Shown here in pieces: positions 1-10,545 of a DNA stretch of 64,000 bases. The stretch comes from Phragmites australis (taxonomy: Eukaryota > Streptophyta > Magnoliopsida > Poales > Poaceae), in the NCBI RefSeq assembly GCF_958298935.1, contig NC_084927.1:23882001-23946000 (forward strand), read 5' to 3'. The notes below the pieces were generated by a model. That model did not search any database. It had not been told where the DNA came from and saw nothing but the letters and a program-made list of their open reading frames with translations. The first letter of the stretch is position 1. Each line of letters begins with the position of its first letter. Made by a program: the position numbers and the translations under genes.

Positions 1-260
1 AAATAATAATACATAATACAGAGCATGAAACACTTTTTTATACAAAGGCATGTCTTTTGTTTACAAATTCATTTTTATTGTAGATGAATTTCGAATAAAT
101 GGCAACAAAGTTAAGTTAGTTGAAGCAATACTTTCAGTTTTCTTTTCCAAGGAATTTACTATCTTATAAAATGATGGACAATTGATCATAAAAGAAATTC
201 TCCATAATGAGTAACACGGTATTATGTTAGAGTGAGACTAAATTCAACCGAAGCACATAC

Positions 261-2987
261 CATCTCAGGGTATTGAATAGGAATATTGCTCATTGGCATT
301 GGATGTGCAACCACATGAGAGTACCTACATGATTTGCGTTCACACCGTCCACGCAAGAAATCTTGGCAAACCTTTAAAATAATTACAAAAAAACTAAATC
401 AGACAGAATATTTTTTAAGAATTATGAGGTGTCAAATGGGCAAAGTCAGTTACAAATAGACAATGTTCTTGTTTTGAAAATTGAGTAGGCAGAGGGTATG
501 AAAATGGAGTAGAAAAAAACTGTTTTATCTCTGTTATTTTTTGCTCGGCTATTTAGTAATATAACACTTATCATAAAGAGGTAATCTTACAATTGTACAA
601 TCTTCAACAGATGAATGGTGCAAGAATCGGCACTCATTTGCTGATCTTGAACATTTCCCACGTGCAAAATCTCTGCAAACCTGCTAAGTTTCAGAAAAGT
701 ATGCTAAGTTGGCAATCCAGAATGTTATATGCAGAAGAGAAATACTATGATAAGATAGATATATCAGCATAACTTCTGCGAAATTCTATGGAAACACTGT
801 GCATCTAATATGAAGCAGGACTTTACACATAGTTGAACAAGACAGGTTCAAAATTCTTTGCACCTCTCCCTTGAGTTCTAATAAAAGGCTATGCGTTCCT
901 ATGCCACACTGGGCAAAACATACACCCTAATATCTAATTTGTGTTGTCGTTATGAGCACACAATCAACTATTCAACTCTTATAGTCAGCAGTTGGCGCTG
1001 AATAGTACGGAAACCTTAAACACATAGAAAAATGCCATCAAATGCATTTACCAGAAAAAAATATATGAAAGGTCAGACAAGATAAACTTACCATCTTCAC
1101 CTTTGTGTCTTCCACACCAATTGATCTCAACAATAACCTACACAGAAGAAGCAAAAAAGGAGTGGAATTAGAAGGTTACAGCCAAAAACTCTGATTTCAT
1201 ATAATGACTAAAAAATATATCGTCCTCCCACCAGATAATTGCAAAATGCACTACAAATTCAACCAAGTTATAACATCAGAAGTAAGCATAACACACATGA
1301 CACACTGCATTCTGCATTATTCTCCTCCAAAGTTTCCTCTATTCTAAAAATCCAAACTTCCTCCTAGATTGCAACCAGAGCACATATATGTGTGCATGCC
1401 CATAAGAAAGTTATATCATAAGAAGAGTGCATGATAATCAAGCAATGAATGAACCTGACCAACCTACAGGAATCTGACCAATCTACGGGACCCAAATGAA
1501 CATGATGAACTTTGGATGGCTGAAGAAGCTAAAGGCTTCCCAAAACAACAGAAAAGGAGGTTGTGCGGGATTCTGTTTACTTATGGTGGAATGTATGAAG
1601 AAGCATAATAGATGAATTTTCGAAACCGAGGAGTTCATGGCATTGCAAGTGGCATTCAGAACTAAAGCGGAGCTGGATCTCTACACCTTCATAACAAGAA
1701 CTTAAAATACCTATTAGTCGTGTGGCTCAGTCATCTGTAGCTTTTCTCTTAAAGTGGTGTAGTAATTCCCTTTGCTCGTCAGGGGTTTTACAGGATTTGC
1801 TACAGCACAACTGCTGGTCAGTTCCGACCTAGCAGAGCGACTTGTAAAACTCTGATTCTGCTCTAATTAATAACCGCAGAGCTCCTGCCTGCCTTTAAAA
1901 AGAAAAAAATAAGAGCAGAATTTTCAAGGAACAATGTCAAATTCCACACCAAAACAGAGCAGGAACCCAAGCTCTCTCCTAAACCAACACTCCCCAGCAG
2001 CCTGTGCACACATAAAATGTGTGGAACCACCCCTATGAGTCTGACACACCAAATGACTACATAGGTACACATGTCCGCAAAAACATGTCCATCACACATA
2101 TAAACCCATCTCGATTGCAGGCACGAAACACATGTATGGACATGGAAAAACTGAGATTCTAACATTTTGGAAATTAGCCCATACAACAGGGTCATACAGT
2201 TAGCAGTTGGAATCAGGTCCAGGTGTAAGCACAAGGTTACAAGCAAGTGCCAAGCAGCTATCAAATATATATACCTAATACTGCTAGTCTGCATAAGCTT
2301 GTACATCAGTACCGGACTTCCACAACCGAAGCATAAGTAGCAAACAAAACTAATAAAACCGAAGAAACAACAATGGGGGATCAGCTCATACTCCTGGATG
2401 TGGGGAGGCGGGTGGTAGTAGCGGCATGTCCTCCCGCGGAAGCAATTGTTCCTCAGCGAATCCGCGCACGCCGTCACCTTGTTGTCCCTGACAAAATTCC
2501 ACGCACACCAAGACCCAAATCAGAACAGCACCCCCGGTATCACACGTGCCCGCCCGTGGGGGGGGGGGGGGGACACGAGCAGGAGGCGAGATTTCGCGCG
2601 TTCGTACCGGTCGACGGAGACGGAGTGGTGCGGGTGCGCGTATCTGCACTCGATGTCGGAGCGGGCGCACCTGTCGCGCAGGAAGTCACGGCACGCCTCG
2701 ACGGTGAGGTCGTTGTGCCGCCGACGCTTGCCCTCCGGGTGGCACTGCGGGCTGCGGCTCCGGCTCCGGCTCTGGCTGCGGCGGCCGCGCGGGGAGAGGG
2801 AGCGGGATGCGGAGCGCGGGGAGCGGGAGCGGGAGCGGGATGCGGAGCGAGTGGGGGATGGGGACGGGGACGGGGAGAGGCGGCGCTTGCGCGGTGGGAG
2901 CGGCGGCGGCGGCGGCGACGAGAGGGCAGGGGCGGCGGCTGGGTTGGTGGCGTCGGTGTTAGGGTTGGGGGTTTCGCCGGAAGCCAT
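261..2987 (-). CDS. CCCH zinc-finger protein with RS-rich N-terminus and four MBNL-type fingers (partial, 3' end outside window)
   Basis: Five exons can be joined in frame at GT-AG sites: 2987-2608, 2487-2392, 1137-1092, 680-591 and 371-261; the next exon lies beyond base 1. The start is the ATG at 2987 (MASGETPNPN). The 241 visible residues open with a Pro-rich stretch, then an RS/SP-rich tract (about 37-80), as in splicing factors. Four CCCH fingers follow: C99-C107-C114-H118 (CX7CX6CX3H), C134-C142-C148-H152 (CX7CX5CX3H), C176-C184-C191-H195 (CX7CX6CX3H) and C206-C214-C219-H223 (CX7CX4CX3H). Alternating CX7CX6CX3H and CX7CX4-5CX3H fingers, with PPPH after finger 2, is the Muscleblind arrangement. 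By family knowledge such fingers bind single-stranded RNA and regulate splicing; nuclear RNA binding is inferred here. Intron 1 contains a run of 15 G on the plus strand (2558-2572). The ATG is about 280 bp from a probable CACTA element. The C-terminal part is unseen. Confidence 0.88.
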
Positions 2988-3264
2988 CGCGGGGGACGTG
3001 GTCTGTAGGAGAGAAGATCCTGACTGACAAGACGGGGATCTAGGTTTGCAGAGTTGATTTCGTTTGGAGGGTAGGGTTTGGTTGGTTTTGTTGATCAACT
3101 AAAAGACACCTCCGTTTCAAAATGAACACCACTCGAGTTTTCCTTTCTTTGGAAAGTGGGATTGTGAACTTTTTATCCAATTTCTCACGTATTTTCCATC
3201 TTTTATTCTTCTTCTATTGCTCACGTATTTTGATTACTCATATTTTATGGGTGCAAATCTCTAT
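2988..3264 (-). promoter_or_regulatory. 5' leader and proximal upstream region of the CCCH gene
   Basis: This is the only non-transposon DNA between the CCCH gene ATG and the probable CACTA end at 3265. The reading frame of exon 1 stays open upstream to about 3098, but the ATG at 2987 gives the better N-terminus. No clear TATA box was found. Any promoter must be compressed into roughly 150 bp or lie inside the transposon. Confidence 0.35.
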
Positions 3265-3859
3265 CACTACCACTTAAAAAATACGTAGTGGTTATCGTTC
3301 TAAGATAGATAGAACGTTCTACCTCTCCTCCTCTTTATTCCTGACAGGTGGTACCTCTTTCTCGTCCAACCTCAATCTCGTGTCCATTCTAAACTGCCTC
3401 ATTCCTCTCCAATTCATACCGCCCTGTTCCTCCTCCCAATTGAGCGAAAGTGGCACCGTCACTATTTTCCACGTCTTGCCCCTACGACGCCATACCCAAC
3501 GAGCCACGATCCAAGACGCAGGTCAATGCCCTCGTCGCCACTGTCATTTCAGATCGAATCGGTGGCTGAATGTCATCGTCACCGTCGTTTCTGATCAAAT
3601 CGGCCACCGCAGATCTTCCCCGCCATCAACGCCCACTCGCGCGACGCCCATGGTGGTGGTGCCCAACACAACTCTGACTGAGGACCAGGCGCCATACAGA
3701 AGAAGCTATCGGCCATCGCCACTGCCAGGAGGCACTCGCGTGACGCCCAATCTCTGCCTGATCCACCAATGTTGGACATCAAACTGCCACCACTTCCCTT
3801 CTGCTTGTGTCATTTGTCTGTGTGACGGTAGCGTGGAGTGCCCGATGCGAAGGCTCCGA

Positions 3860-4680
3860 GGGATCCCAAGGACGGCGGCGCAGTGGATCTGGAGACTAAC
3901 ATTGAGGCCCCACTCATCTCCTCCGGCTCATTGTTCTTCCTGTACCCGGCGTACGGGTACGATGACAAGGGCGAGGCAATGAGGAGCAGTGCCGACGGCG
4001 GTGTTGGTTCCTCCTTGGCGGGCGCTTGTAGTCCAACACCACTTCCCAGGTTACGCTCATCGGTGCCGACGTCTGCCCCATCGAGAGCCTCGACTACAAG
4101 TATAATATGGCTCCCCGGCCTCCCGAATCTGATACGAATTGTTTGCTTCTACTTGGCCTTAGCCTCGACCAATCGATGTGTGTGCTACGCGTGCAGGATG
4201 ATCGAGAATGACATGTTCAAGCAGGATTGGGGGCATGGGGGCGGGCCACATCCCGCATTACGTGGCGCTCAAGTGGGCCCTCTGCTTCCTTGTCGGGGTC
4301 CTCACCTCCATCATCGGCTTCGTCACCAACCTAGGCGTTGAGAATTTTGGTGGCACCAAGTTCGTCGTCACCTCCAACCTCATGATCGACAGTAAGTAAG
4401 AAGCACTAGCAGAGAGGTTTCTAGCACTTGATCGATTGGAACTTAGGTATGGATATGAGCTTCTGATGTTGACTCAGGACTTAGTTTGGTTAGACACGGG
4501 TTGGCGTTTGCGGTGTTCCTGGTGTCTAAATTTGGGCTCACGATGTTAGCAGTGGTGCTGATGGTGTATGTGGCGCTAGCGGCGATAGGACCAAGCATCC
4601 TGGAGGTGAAAGCCTGCCTGAACGGTGTCGACACCCCCAACATATTCTCTCTTAAAACTCTGATTGTGAAGGTATTAATT
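3860..4680 (+). pseudogene. CLC-type chloride channel gene fragment (captured, introns retained)
   Basis: Three exon-like blocks match the N-terminal part of plant CLC voltage-gated chloride channel/anion exchanger proteins. Block 1 (to about 4104) encodes the acidic N-terminus with IEAPLISS and ends in GADVCPIESLDY. Block 2 (about 4198-4393) encodes IENDMFKQDW and then, after a frameshift, the first membrane helix (ALKWALCFLVGVLTSIIGF) and VENFGGTKFVVTSNLM. Block 3 (about 4484-4671) encodes LTMLAVVLMVYVAL and LNGVDTPNIFSLKTLIVKV. GT-AG introns lie between them. The anion-selectivity signature GSGIPE reads GPSILE here, so the copy would not work even apart from its frameshift. The downstream exons of the channel are absent. 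Identification is confident; it is a dead fragment inside a probable CACTA element. Confidence 0.8.
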
Positions 4681-5649
4681 TCTATCTCTTTCATTCATAC
4701 CATTTCAAGAAAAAAAATGTCATTGGTATTTTAGTGTGACACCATGTATCATTGATGGCCGACACTTGGCTGGGTGCTTAATGTGAAGTAATGCACTGGT
4801 TGATTGATTTAACGGTCTGTCATTTGAATTGTGAAGCACTTTTATAGGTTCTGATGTAGTTCTGTTTCTATTGTACTTCATTATGCCGCTAAAGTGAAAT
4901 TCGATCATGTTAGAGATGGTCTACATAAGCTGGGGTGGTGAACATGATCAGGTTTGTTCAGGCTAGAAATTACGATGCGGTATTGAGCCATTCATAGAAA
5001 AGTTGAAATATAGAATACAAGTTGGATATTTTCATTGTGCCCTGCTACAACATCCATCTCTGTGTATCCCATAAAATAGTTGAATTTCACCTTAGAACCA
5101 CTCTGTTTGACATGTAAAGATTTCGCTAATTTATAATAATTTTTTAGGGGAGATGTACAAGGCATCTAGGAAATGTGAACTTGTGATATGATAGCGTAGT
5201 TTCTTAGAGTAACTTTGATGCATTTAAGTAAGCTTTTATTTGGAACATGAGCCATTAATCTGCTTGACTCAACCAGTTTGATGAAAAAGTGAACATAACA
5301 TGGAGAGTACTGTTGACTAGAAAATGTGTTATCTGCCATGGAGAGAAGTGTTGAAGTGTACAATGGAGTTCACATAGTGTCATGATTGGTCATTTTCGAG
5401 GAGAGAAGGTGGTGTATCATAGCTTTGATTGCGCAGAAGACGACCCCACAAGCTAGACAAAATAAGTCAGAAGGTGGTGAATGAAGTTGATGATAAGTTA
5501 AGGAATCAGATTTCGTGGAGGATGACAAGAAAGTGGGTGCAGATAATGGCTTGGCATAAGGATACCTCAAAGAATGCAGCGGCACTGTACACAAGCATTG
5601 GTGGCGCGCCGGAGCAGGAGCTCCATTTGATTGTAGCTGCTTTGGACTG
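4681..5649. other. Interior of probable CACTA element, no recognisable gene
   Basis: This stretch follows the CLC fragment. A short frame at 5429-5671 (80 codons, plus strand) is basic and matches no family I recognise. Nothing else coding is visible. Confidence 0.4.
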
Positions 5650-5777
5650 TAGCTGCTGTATTACCTTCTAGCCGTGATGGCTTAGCGCATCTATTGCATC
5701 TTAGTGGACTACTGAACTGCTGCAGTACCTGCTAGCCGTGATGGCTTAGCGCATCTACTGTGTCTTACTGGACTACC
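5650..5777. repeat. Imperfect direct duplication, about 72-bp period, two copies
   Basis: The segment containing CTAGCCGTGATGGCTTAGCG occurs at about 5669 and again at about 5731-5750, each followed by catct(a)ctgtgtctta-like sequence and GGACTAC. The copies are close but not identical. It lies inside the probable CACTA element. Confidence 0.6.
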
Positions 5778-6104
5778 GAACTAGTGGCTGCAGTGCTGGT
5801 TGAGTATTGGAGCTGTCATGTACTCGTAGTAGTACTAGTGTTGCGAACAACTAATCAAGCATGCTGCCATTTGAATCTGTGACTTGTGAGTTTGCGATGA
5901 ATTGCATGCTTGATGGATGTACAAGTGTTTATCTACATGCTGCATTTGTGAGCTTGTGATTATTGTACGGAAGCTAGAATTGCATAAATGGATGCTGGAT
6001 ATTCTGTTGGTATATATCTATTGTCTGTTTGTACAGCTGTTTTATTGACGACATGGTAATTGTTTCTTGACGGTGAGCCCGACAGAGAGGATGCAACAAA
6101 TTCC

Positions 6105-6545
6105 TGTTGGCGAGTTAAACCATCCTTAACCATATTTCCTTCATTTCGTTCCCTTCCCGATTCTCTTCTCCGTTCCCATTCCTTTTATTTTCTCTCATCT
6201 CCAACAGCTTCACTTCGAGGGGAATCGCGAAGGAAAATGAGAGAGAATCCCGTCTTGAAGGGAATGACCCTGGGATTCCTGTCGTGGCCTGGGCTTCCCT
6301 TCGCGGACGAGATTCCTATCGTGAAGGGATTCTCGTTCCCTTCAGCACTCTAACGGTTTCCCTTCACGGTTCCCTTCACGACAGGATTCTCAGGGTCATT
6401 TCCTTCAGGATGGGATTTTCTCTCCTTTCCTTTCGCGATTCCCCTCGAAGGGAAGCTGTTGAAAATAAGAGAAAATAAAGGAAATAGGAACGGAGAAAGA
6501 AATCATGAAGTGATCGAAATGAAGGAAATATAATTGAGAATGATC
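6105..6545. repeat. Long imperfect inverted repeat (foldback)
   Basis: The left arm (about 6118-6310) and right arm (about 6350-6540) are reverse complements over most of their length. Shared landmarks are ATATTTCCTTCATTTCG, CTTCGAGGGGAATCGCGAA and GGAATGACCCTG-like sequence, with short indels. The transcript could fold into a hairpin of roughly 200 bp. It is either a MITE inserted in the CACTA element or part of its subterminal structure. Exact ends and target duplication were not found. Confidence 0.6.
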
Positions 6546-6584
6546 TTAGAAATGGCCGTAGAACAAACTACATACTATCCTGTC

Positions 6585-6850
6585 ACAGCACCCGTCATGA
6601 TATATAATTCCTGACACTTAATGTTTCCTGTCAGTTTGTTTCCCTGTCACAAAATCCTGACGGTTTGCTGTCAGTCACTGTGTTTGACCTGTCAAACCTC
6701 AATCCGTCAGGAAATGTTTCTTGTCAAGTTCCCTACGGGGAAGATGGATCTTTCCTGCCTGACGGTCATCGTCACGGATCTCTATTGTGACGGTTTTCAG
6801 ATATTTCCTTTCGGGATTTGGTCGTCTGTAATTTATGTTCAGTGGTAGTG
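6585..6850. repeat. Subterminal motif cluster of probable CACTA element
   Basis: Within about 260 bp there are many copies of CTGTCA, TGACGG, GTCACGG and CCTGAC in both orientations, ending at CAGTGGTAGTG. Dense short subterminal motifs are where CACTA transposase binds, which supports the element's right end being here. Confidence 0.45.
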
Positions 6851-7837
6851 AACATGGTACAATTTCATGCTTACATTACATGATTCCACAAGTACGAACG
6901 GTTAGAACATATGGTCTTCGTCCATTATATTTGAGAATAATTCCCAATAAATTTTAAAAGCTCAATATATGAAGGGATAATGTAGTTCTTTAGTTCAATC
7001 TTACTAGTGAGAATGAAAAGACCAACTTAAAAGGAGTTGTATCTTCTATCTCATTAGCTTATATGGATAGAACTAGAAGAACATAAGTGTGCTCGTCTAG
7101 ACGAGCCAGGGTAGGGATGAAGGGTGCACAACACATGTGTCAATAGTCCATTGAAATTAGATCTAGTAGCTTGTGTAGGTACAGCCTTATTTTACAGTTT
7201 TTATTCAACGGTCACCACAAGATATATAGGAGTTAGAGGTTTTTGCATCTTCCTCTCTATTGCGCTGCCACATGTTGACTATTCCATCCCACTACACCGA
7301 CGTGTACCGACAATTAGAATAGCAGGTCTTCAGAATCTATCGCCTAGAGATCCTACACTAAGAGATGACGAATAAGGTTCTGGAAAACGCTCGGCGCAAC
7401 TGCTCACCATCTATTTCCGTACATGCTCTTCGTCATTGTCTGTTGCATCGTCATCACGAGGGTATCTACATTTTTTCTGCTGATCACTGTGATCAAATAT
7501 CTTATTTCTCATATGTGTCATGCTTAAGATTCTGTTATTTCTGTCATCGAACATATTAGGGAGATATATGTGTAGCTTTGCTACATACATATCTAGGATA
7601 TATATATACTTCTACTATATAATTATAGTATTTTATCGGTTTGTATTCATAATTTATCTATGGATTAAATTAAATTTGAAAGTGTTCTTTTATCTAACAC
7701 AAACTCAGGTCAGTTGTCTGATAACAACATGTGCCAACCTAAGTAGCACTGGATAGGCTGAAAAGGAAAAAAGAGAGTACATAATCCACTAGTTGTCAAA
7801 CGATGAGCGCACATATGCAAACATTTAAAGACCAAGT
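6851..7837. other. Intergenic, no gene recognised
   Basis: The sequence is AT-rich with only short uninformative frames. It includes a TATATATA-rich patch near 7560-7630. Confidence 0.5.
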
Positions 7838-9115
7838 AGCTCCGGAATGCAGATCAGCTGGCAAGCTGTGGTTGGCCAAGTTTTTGCAGCTTCCAAAATC
7901 TTCAGATCAGGCCTGTTCCTCTTAGCACCTTTGGTCACCTTGTTATGCTCTACGGAAACGTCCCCGTGGTTGCCGAAGCTGATTTCTTTCTTCTGCGGTA
8001 ACGCCCCCCTGCAGAAGCTCTGCCATGTCAAGCGCCGGCTGATCCATGGCGAGTTGTTATATCGCGCGCGTGGTCGTTCTCACCAAGGCTCTTCTCCAGC
8101 TTGGCGTAGCCCATTCAATGTACTTCTGGTACAAAATTCTGCAGCGGTCAACGTTGCCGAGCTGCAGCTCAATGCCGATGTACTTCCTGAAGATCTTGTC
8201 CTTCAGAGCCACTCCAATGGCGTTCCCAAGGATTCACCGCGCGGCCGCGAGATTCTTCTATCGAATTTCGAACTGGGCCGCCATGATCCACACCTTCAAG
8301 AACGAAAACTTCCCTCGTGGGATCAGCCGCATGCAGTCTCTATAGACGGATTTTGCCCTCTCCACGTCCTGCGCGTCTAGCTCTTCATACAGAGCACGCA
8401 TGATCCAGAGATAAATGTAGCGCCGCCAGTGCCATTTCTGCTCCGTCGGCGACACGTTGGCGACGGCCCTCTCGTATGCCTCCCGGACCCTGTCGATCCT
8501 GCTCCTTGCGCTCTCCTCCAGCCTACTAAGATCGAACCACCCGTCGTAGTCCAAAGGGTTGTTGGGCACCGCGGCCTGCTATTGCAGCCTACGCTTGGCG
8601 ACACGCGGTCCAGCGCTCAAACACCTGACGGCGCCAAGCGCCTCCTCCACGTTCGCATACTTACCATAGCTGGTTGACGCGCGTGAGGACGACAACCGCG
8701 CGGTCCCAGACGTTGCGTGCGCGAGCGACCGACGTAGCGGTTGCGCGCCTCGAACGCCGCGTAGTTCACCCACAGGCCACAACGCATGGTCGCGTCGCGC
8801 TGCGAGGTGGCGTCCAGGGCATGCTCAAAGACGGAGCGCGAGCGCGGGGCAAGTCGCGCCGGGCCTCCTCCCAGACAGCGGGCTTGGTCAGCGTACGTAG
8901 CTGGTCCACGTGGACGAGGGGGAGGCGCCGCCACGGCGGACGAGGGCCTCGAGCTCCTGGCGTTTGCGGAGGCGGTGCCCCGAGAGCTCATCCGAGTCCG
9001 CGATGTCACGCCTCGGCGGCTGGAACTCGGGCTCCCGACCCTCCCGGGCTTGGCGGAGTAGCTGCTCCTCCGCCGTGCATGATCTGGACCGGGGCGGAGT
9101 AGTTCTTGTTTTTCA
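7838..9115 (-). pseudogene. Crooked-neck-like (CRNKL1/Clf1) spliceosome factor pseudogene
   Basis: Read on the minus strand, frames starting at about 9115 match the N-terminal half of crooked neck-like protein 1, a HAT-repeat scaffold of the Prp19/NTC spliceosome complex. Landmarks in order are VKNKNYSAPVQI, EEQLLRQAREGREPEFQPP, HRLRKRQELEALVRR, a HAT repeat with SVFEHALD and WVNYAAFEARNRYVG, then the longest intact block (8569-8258) with NPLDYDGWFDLSRLEES, RRYIYLWI and YEELDAQDVERAKSVY, and finally ARRILGNAIG-like and [19 protein letters not shown] segments. Reading frames switch at least three times and in-frame stops occur, so it is non-functional. It ends within the HAT array, so the C-terminal half is missing. 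No introns are seen, which fits either a processed copy or an intronless parent. No poly(A) tract or target duplication was found. Confidence 0.85.
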
Positions 9116-9924
9116 CGTGGCCTCTACTACTGGAAACACAGGCCCTAGCCATGCTCGACGAAGGCGAAGTGCTTCGCTTCCGATTACGTGTTGCTCGAAG
9201 GTATTGCCTCCTGTCCTTGATGAGTCTGTGTTAGTACAACTCTTGGATAAGGTTTTTAGATCGGGATCCTACATATGATCGTTTTTCACTGAGCAAGATC
9301 AGATGGTAAGATCACGAATCTATGGAATTTTTATTTTTCGAAGTTTACATTATTTTTTATATTAAAAATATATTTAATAAGTATGAAACATCATTAAATA
9401 TAGGTTCTAAAGATATAAACTAATAAAACTTAATTATATATAGATCTTAGAGATTTTGTGAGATACTATAAAACTCTCATATAGGATTATAGGATTGAGA
9501 TTCTATATAGGATCTTATTAATTCTATGAGATTGTACAAAACTCTCGTATAGGACTATGATACAATAAATTTAAGATACATAGTAAAATAAATATTGTTT
9601 TGACTTTATAATATTATAAAATAATAAAAATTTTAGATCTGTATCGGCATCCTAACAACCTTGCTCCCCCTAATACTTGTAGCCCATTCGTAGTACGACT
9701 CCGACTCAATACGACATATCCAATTCAACTCAATGGCCGTACGAGCACCTGCGCCCCCGACAGCTGTGAAAGCTGACGGCCCATTAGGGATGCATGTGGA
9801 TCTAGCCGCGCAGCCCACTGCACGTGTTCTTTTTTTCCTTTTGCTATTTTTCTAAATTTTTATGGGCCTTGTGTTGTATGTTTTCCGAGGGGACCCTTTA
9901 TTGTAGATTTTTTTCTAAAATTTG
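9116..9924. other. AT-rich intergenic DNA
   Basis: From 9300 to 9640 the sequence is very AT-rich, with recurring short motifs such as ATAGGAT and GAGATT/CTCATATAGGA. No coding potential is visible. Confidence 0.5.
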
Positions 9925-10545
9925 TTTATTCATTATTAATTTTACAAAATTAGGTCTCCATTTGGAAATTTTACATAAAAAGTCCCCTATCACCAAATCA
10001 ATAGGCGACAAGGCCTAATCGCCTAAACATTGGGCAACTTTTGCAAAAATCACTCATTTATTATGCGACATTTGCAAAAAAAAAAAATCACAAAAAATGC
10101 CGTGTTTCTTTGTTCTTAACCTTCAAAACACTATCTAAATAATTATGAAAAATTCTTATAAAATTTAGTGGTATAGATGATACTTCCTTCAAGTTCTCCA
10201 CTAAATTTCAGACTAAATAATGTCTTGTACAATGCGAAGCAAAAAAGGTAAGTTTTTATTTTCCTGAAATTTGATATTTTACTTCTCATTGTAAAATTCG
10301 TTGTTACAGCTGAAATTTTATGAAGCACTTGAAGAGATTATACTCTGGAATACTATTTTTTTAGAATTTTTTGTGATTATTTGGATGGTATTTTGAAGGA
10401 CTAAGTAAAGGAACACAATATTTTCCTGATTTTTGGAAATAATCTCCAATGAAATGGCGAATTTCCCTTGTCGCCCAATAGTTAGGCGATATGGGTCTAT
10501 TTGTGTGAAATTTACAAGCATGAAACTAATTTTTTAATATTAATA
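9925..10545. repeat. Imperfect inverted repeat, possible MITE or MULE-derived element
   Basis: Sequence around 9950-10008 (AAAATTAG, AAATTTTACATAAA, then a CC(C)TATC and GGCGACAAGG core) recurs in reverse complement around 10460-10535 (AAATTTCACACAAA, then GGGCGACAAGG). The outer parts are AT-rich and less certain. No transposase and no clear target duplication were seen. The family is not identified. Confidence 0.4.

Larger units (their letters stand above)
3265..6850. mobile_element. Probable non-autonomous CACTA (CMC) element carrying host gene fragments
   Basis: The left end begins CACTACCACTTAA and the right end, read on the minus strand, begins CACTACCACTGAA: ten identical terminal bases with the CACTA signature. 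The flanking 3-bp sequences (TAT left, AAC right) do not match, so the target duplication is lost or the pairing is wrong. The interior has no transposase. It holds an intron-containing CLC chloride channel fragment (3860-4680), a duplicated about 72-bp unit (5650-5777), a long foldback (6105-6545) and a right subterminal zone rich in short CTGTCA/TGACGG motifs (6585-6840). Intron retention points to DNA-level capture, as CACTA elements and Pack-MULEs do. Confidence 0.55.

Noticed and set aside
1..240. Further exon of the CCCH gene
   Set aside because: No open stretch with plausible splice sites was seen; the next exon probably lies outside the window.
2373..3027. Plus-strand open frames over the CCCH gene first exons
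   Set aside because: They are GC-rich antisense shadows; the minus strand has conserved zinc fingers and consistent splice sites.
3136..3264. Target duplication for the 3265-6850 element
   Set aside because: Neither 2-, 3- nor 5-bp flanks match on both sides, so no duplication is claimed.
8429..9278. Plus-strand frames over the crooked-neck-like region
   Set aside because: They are antisense shadows of the minus-strand pseudogene with Arg-rich low-complexity products.
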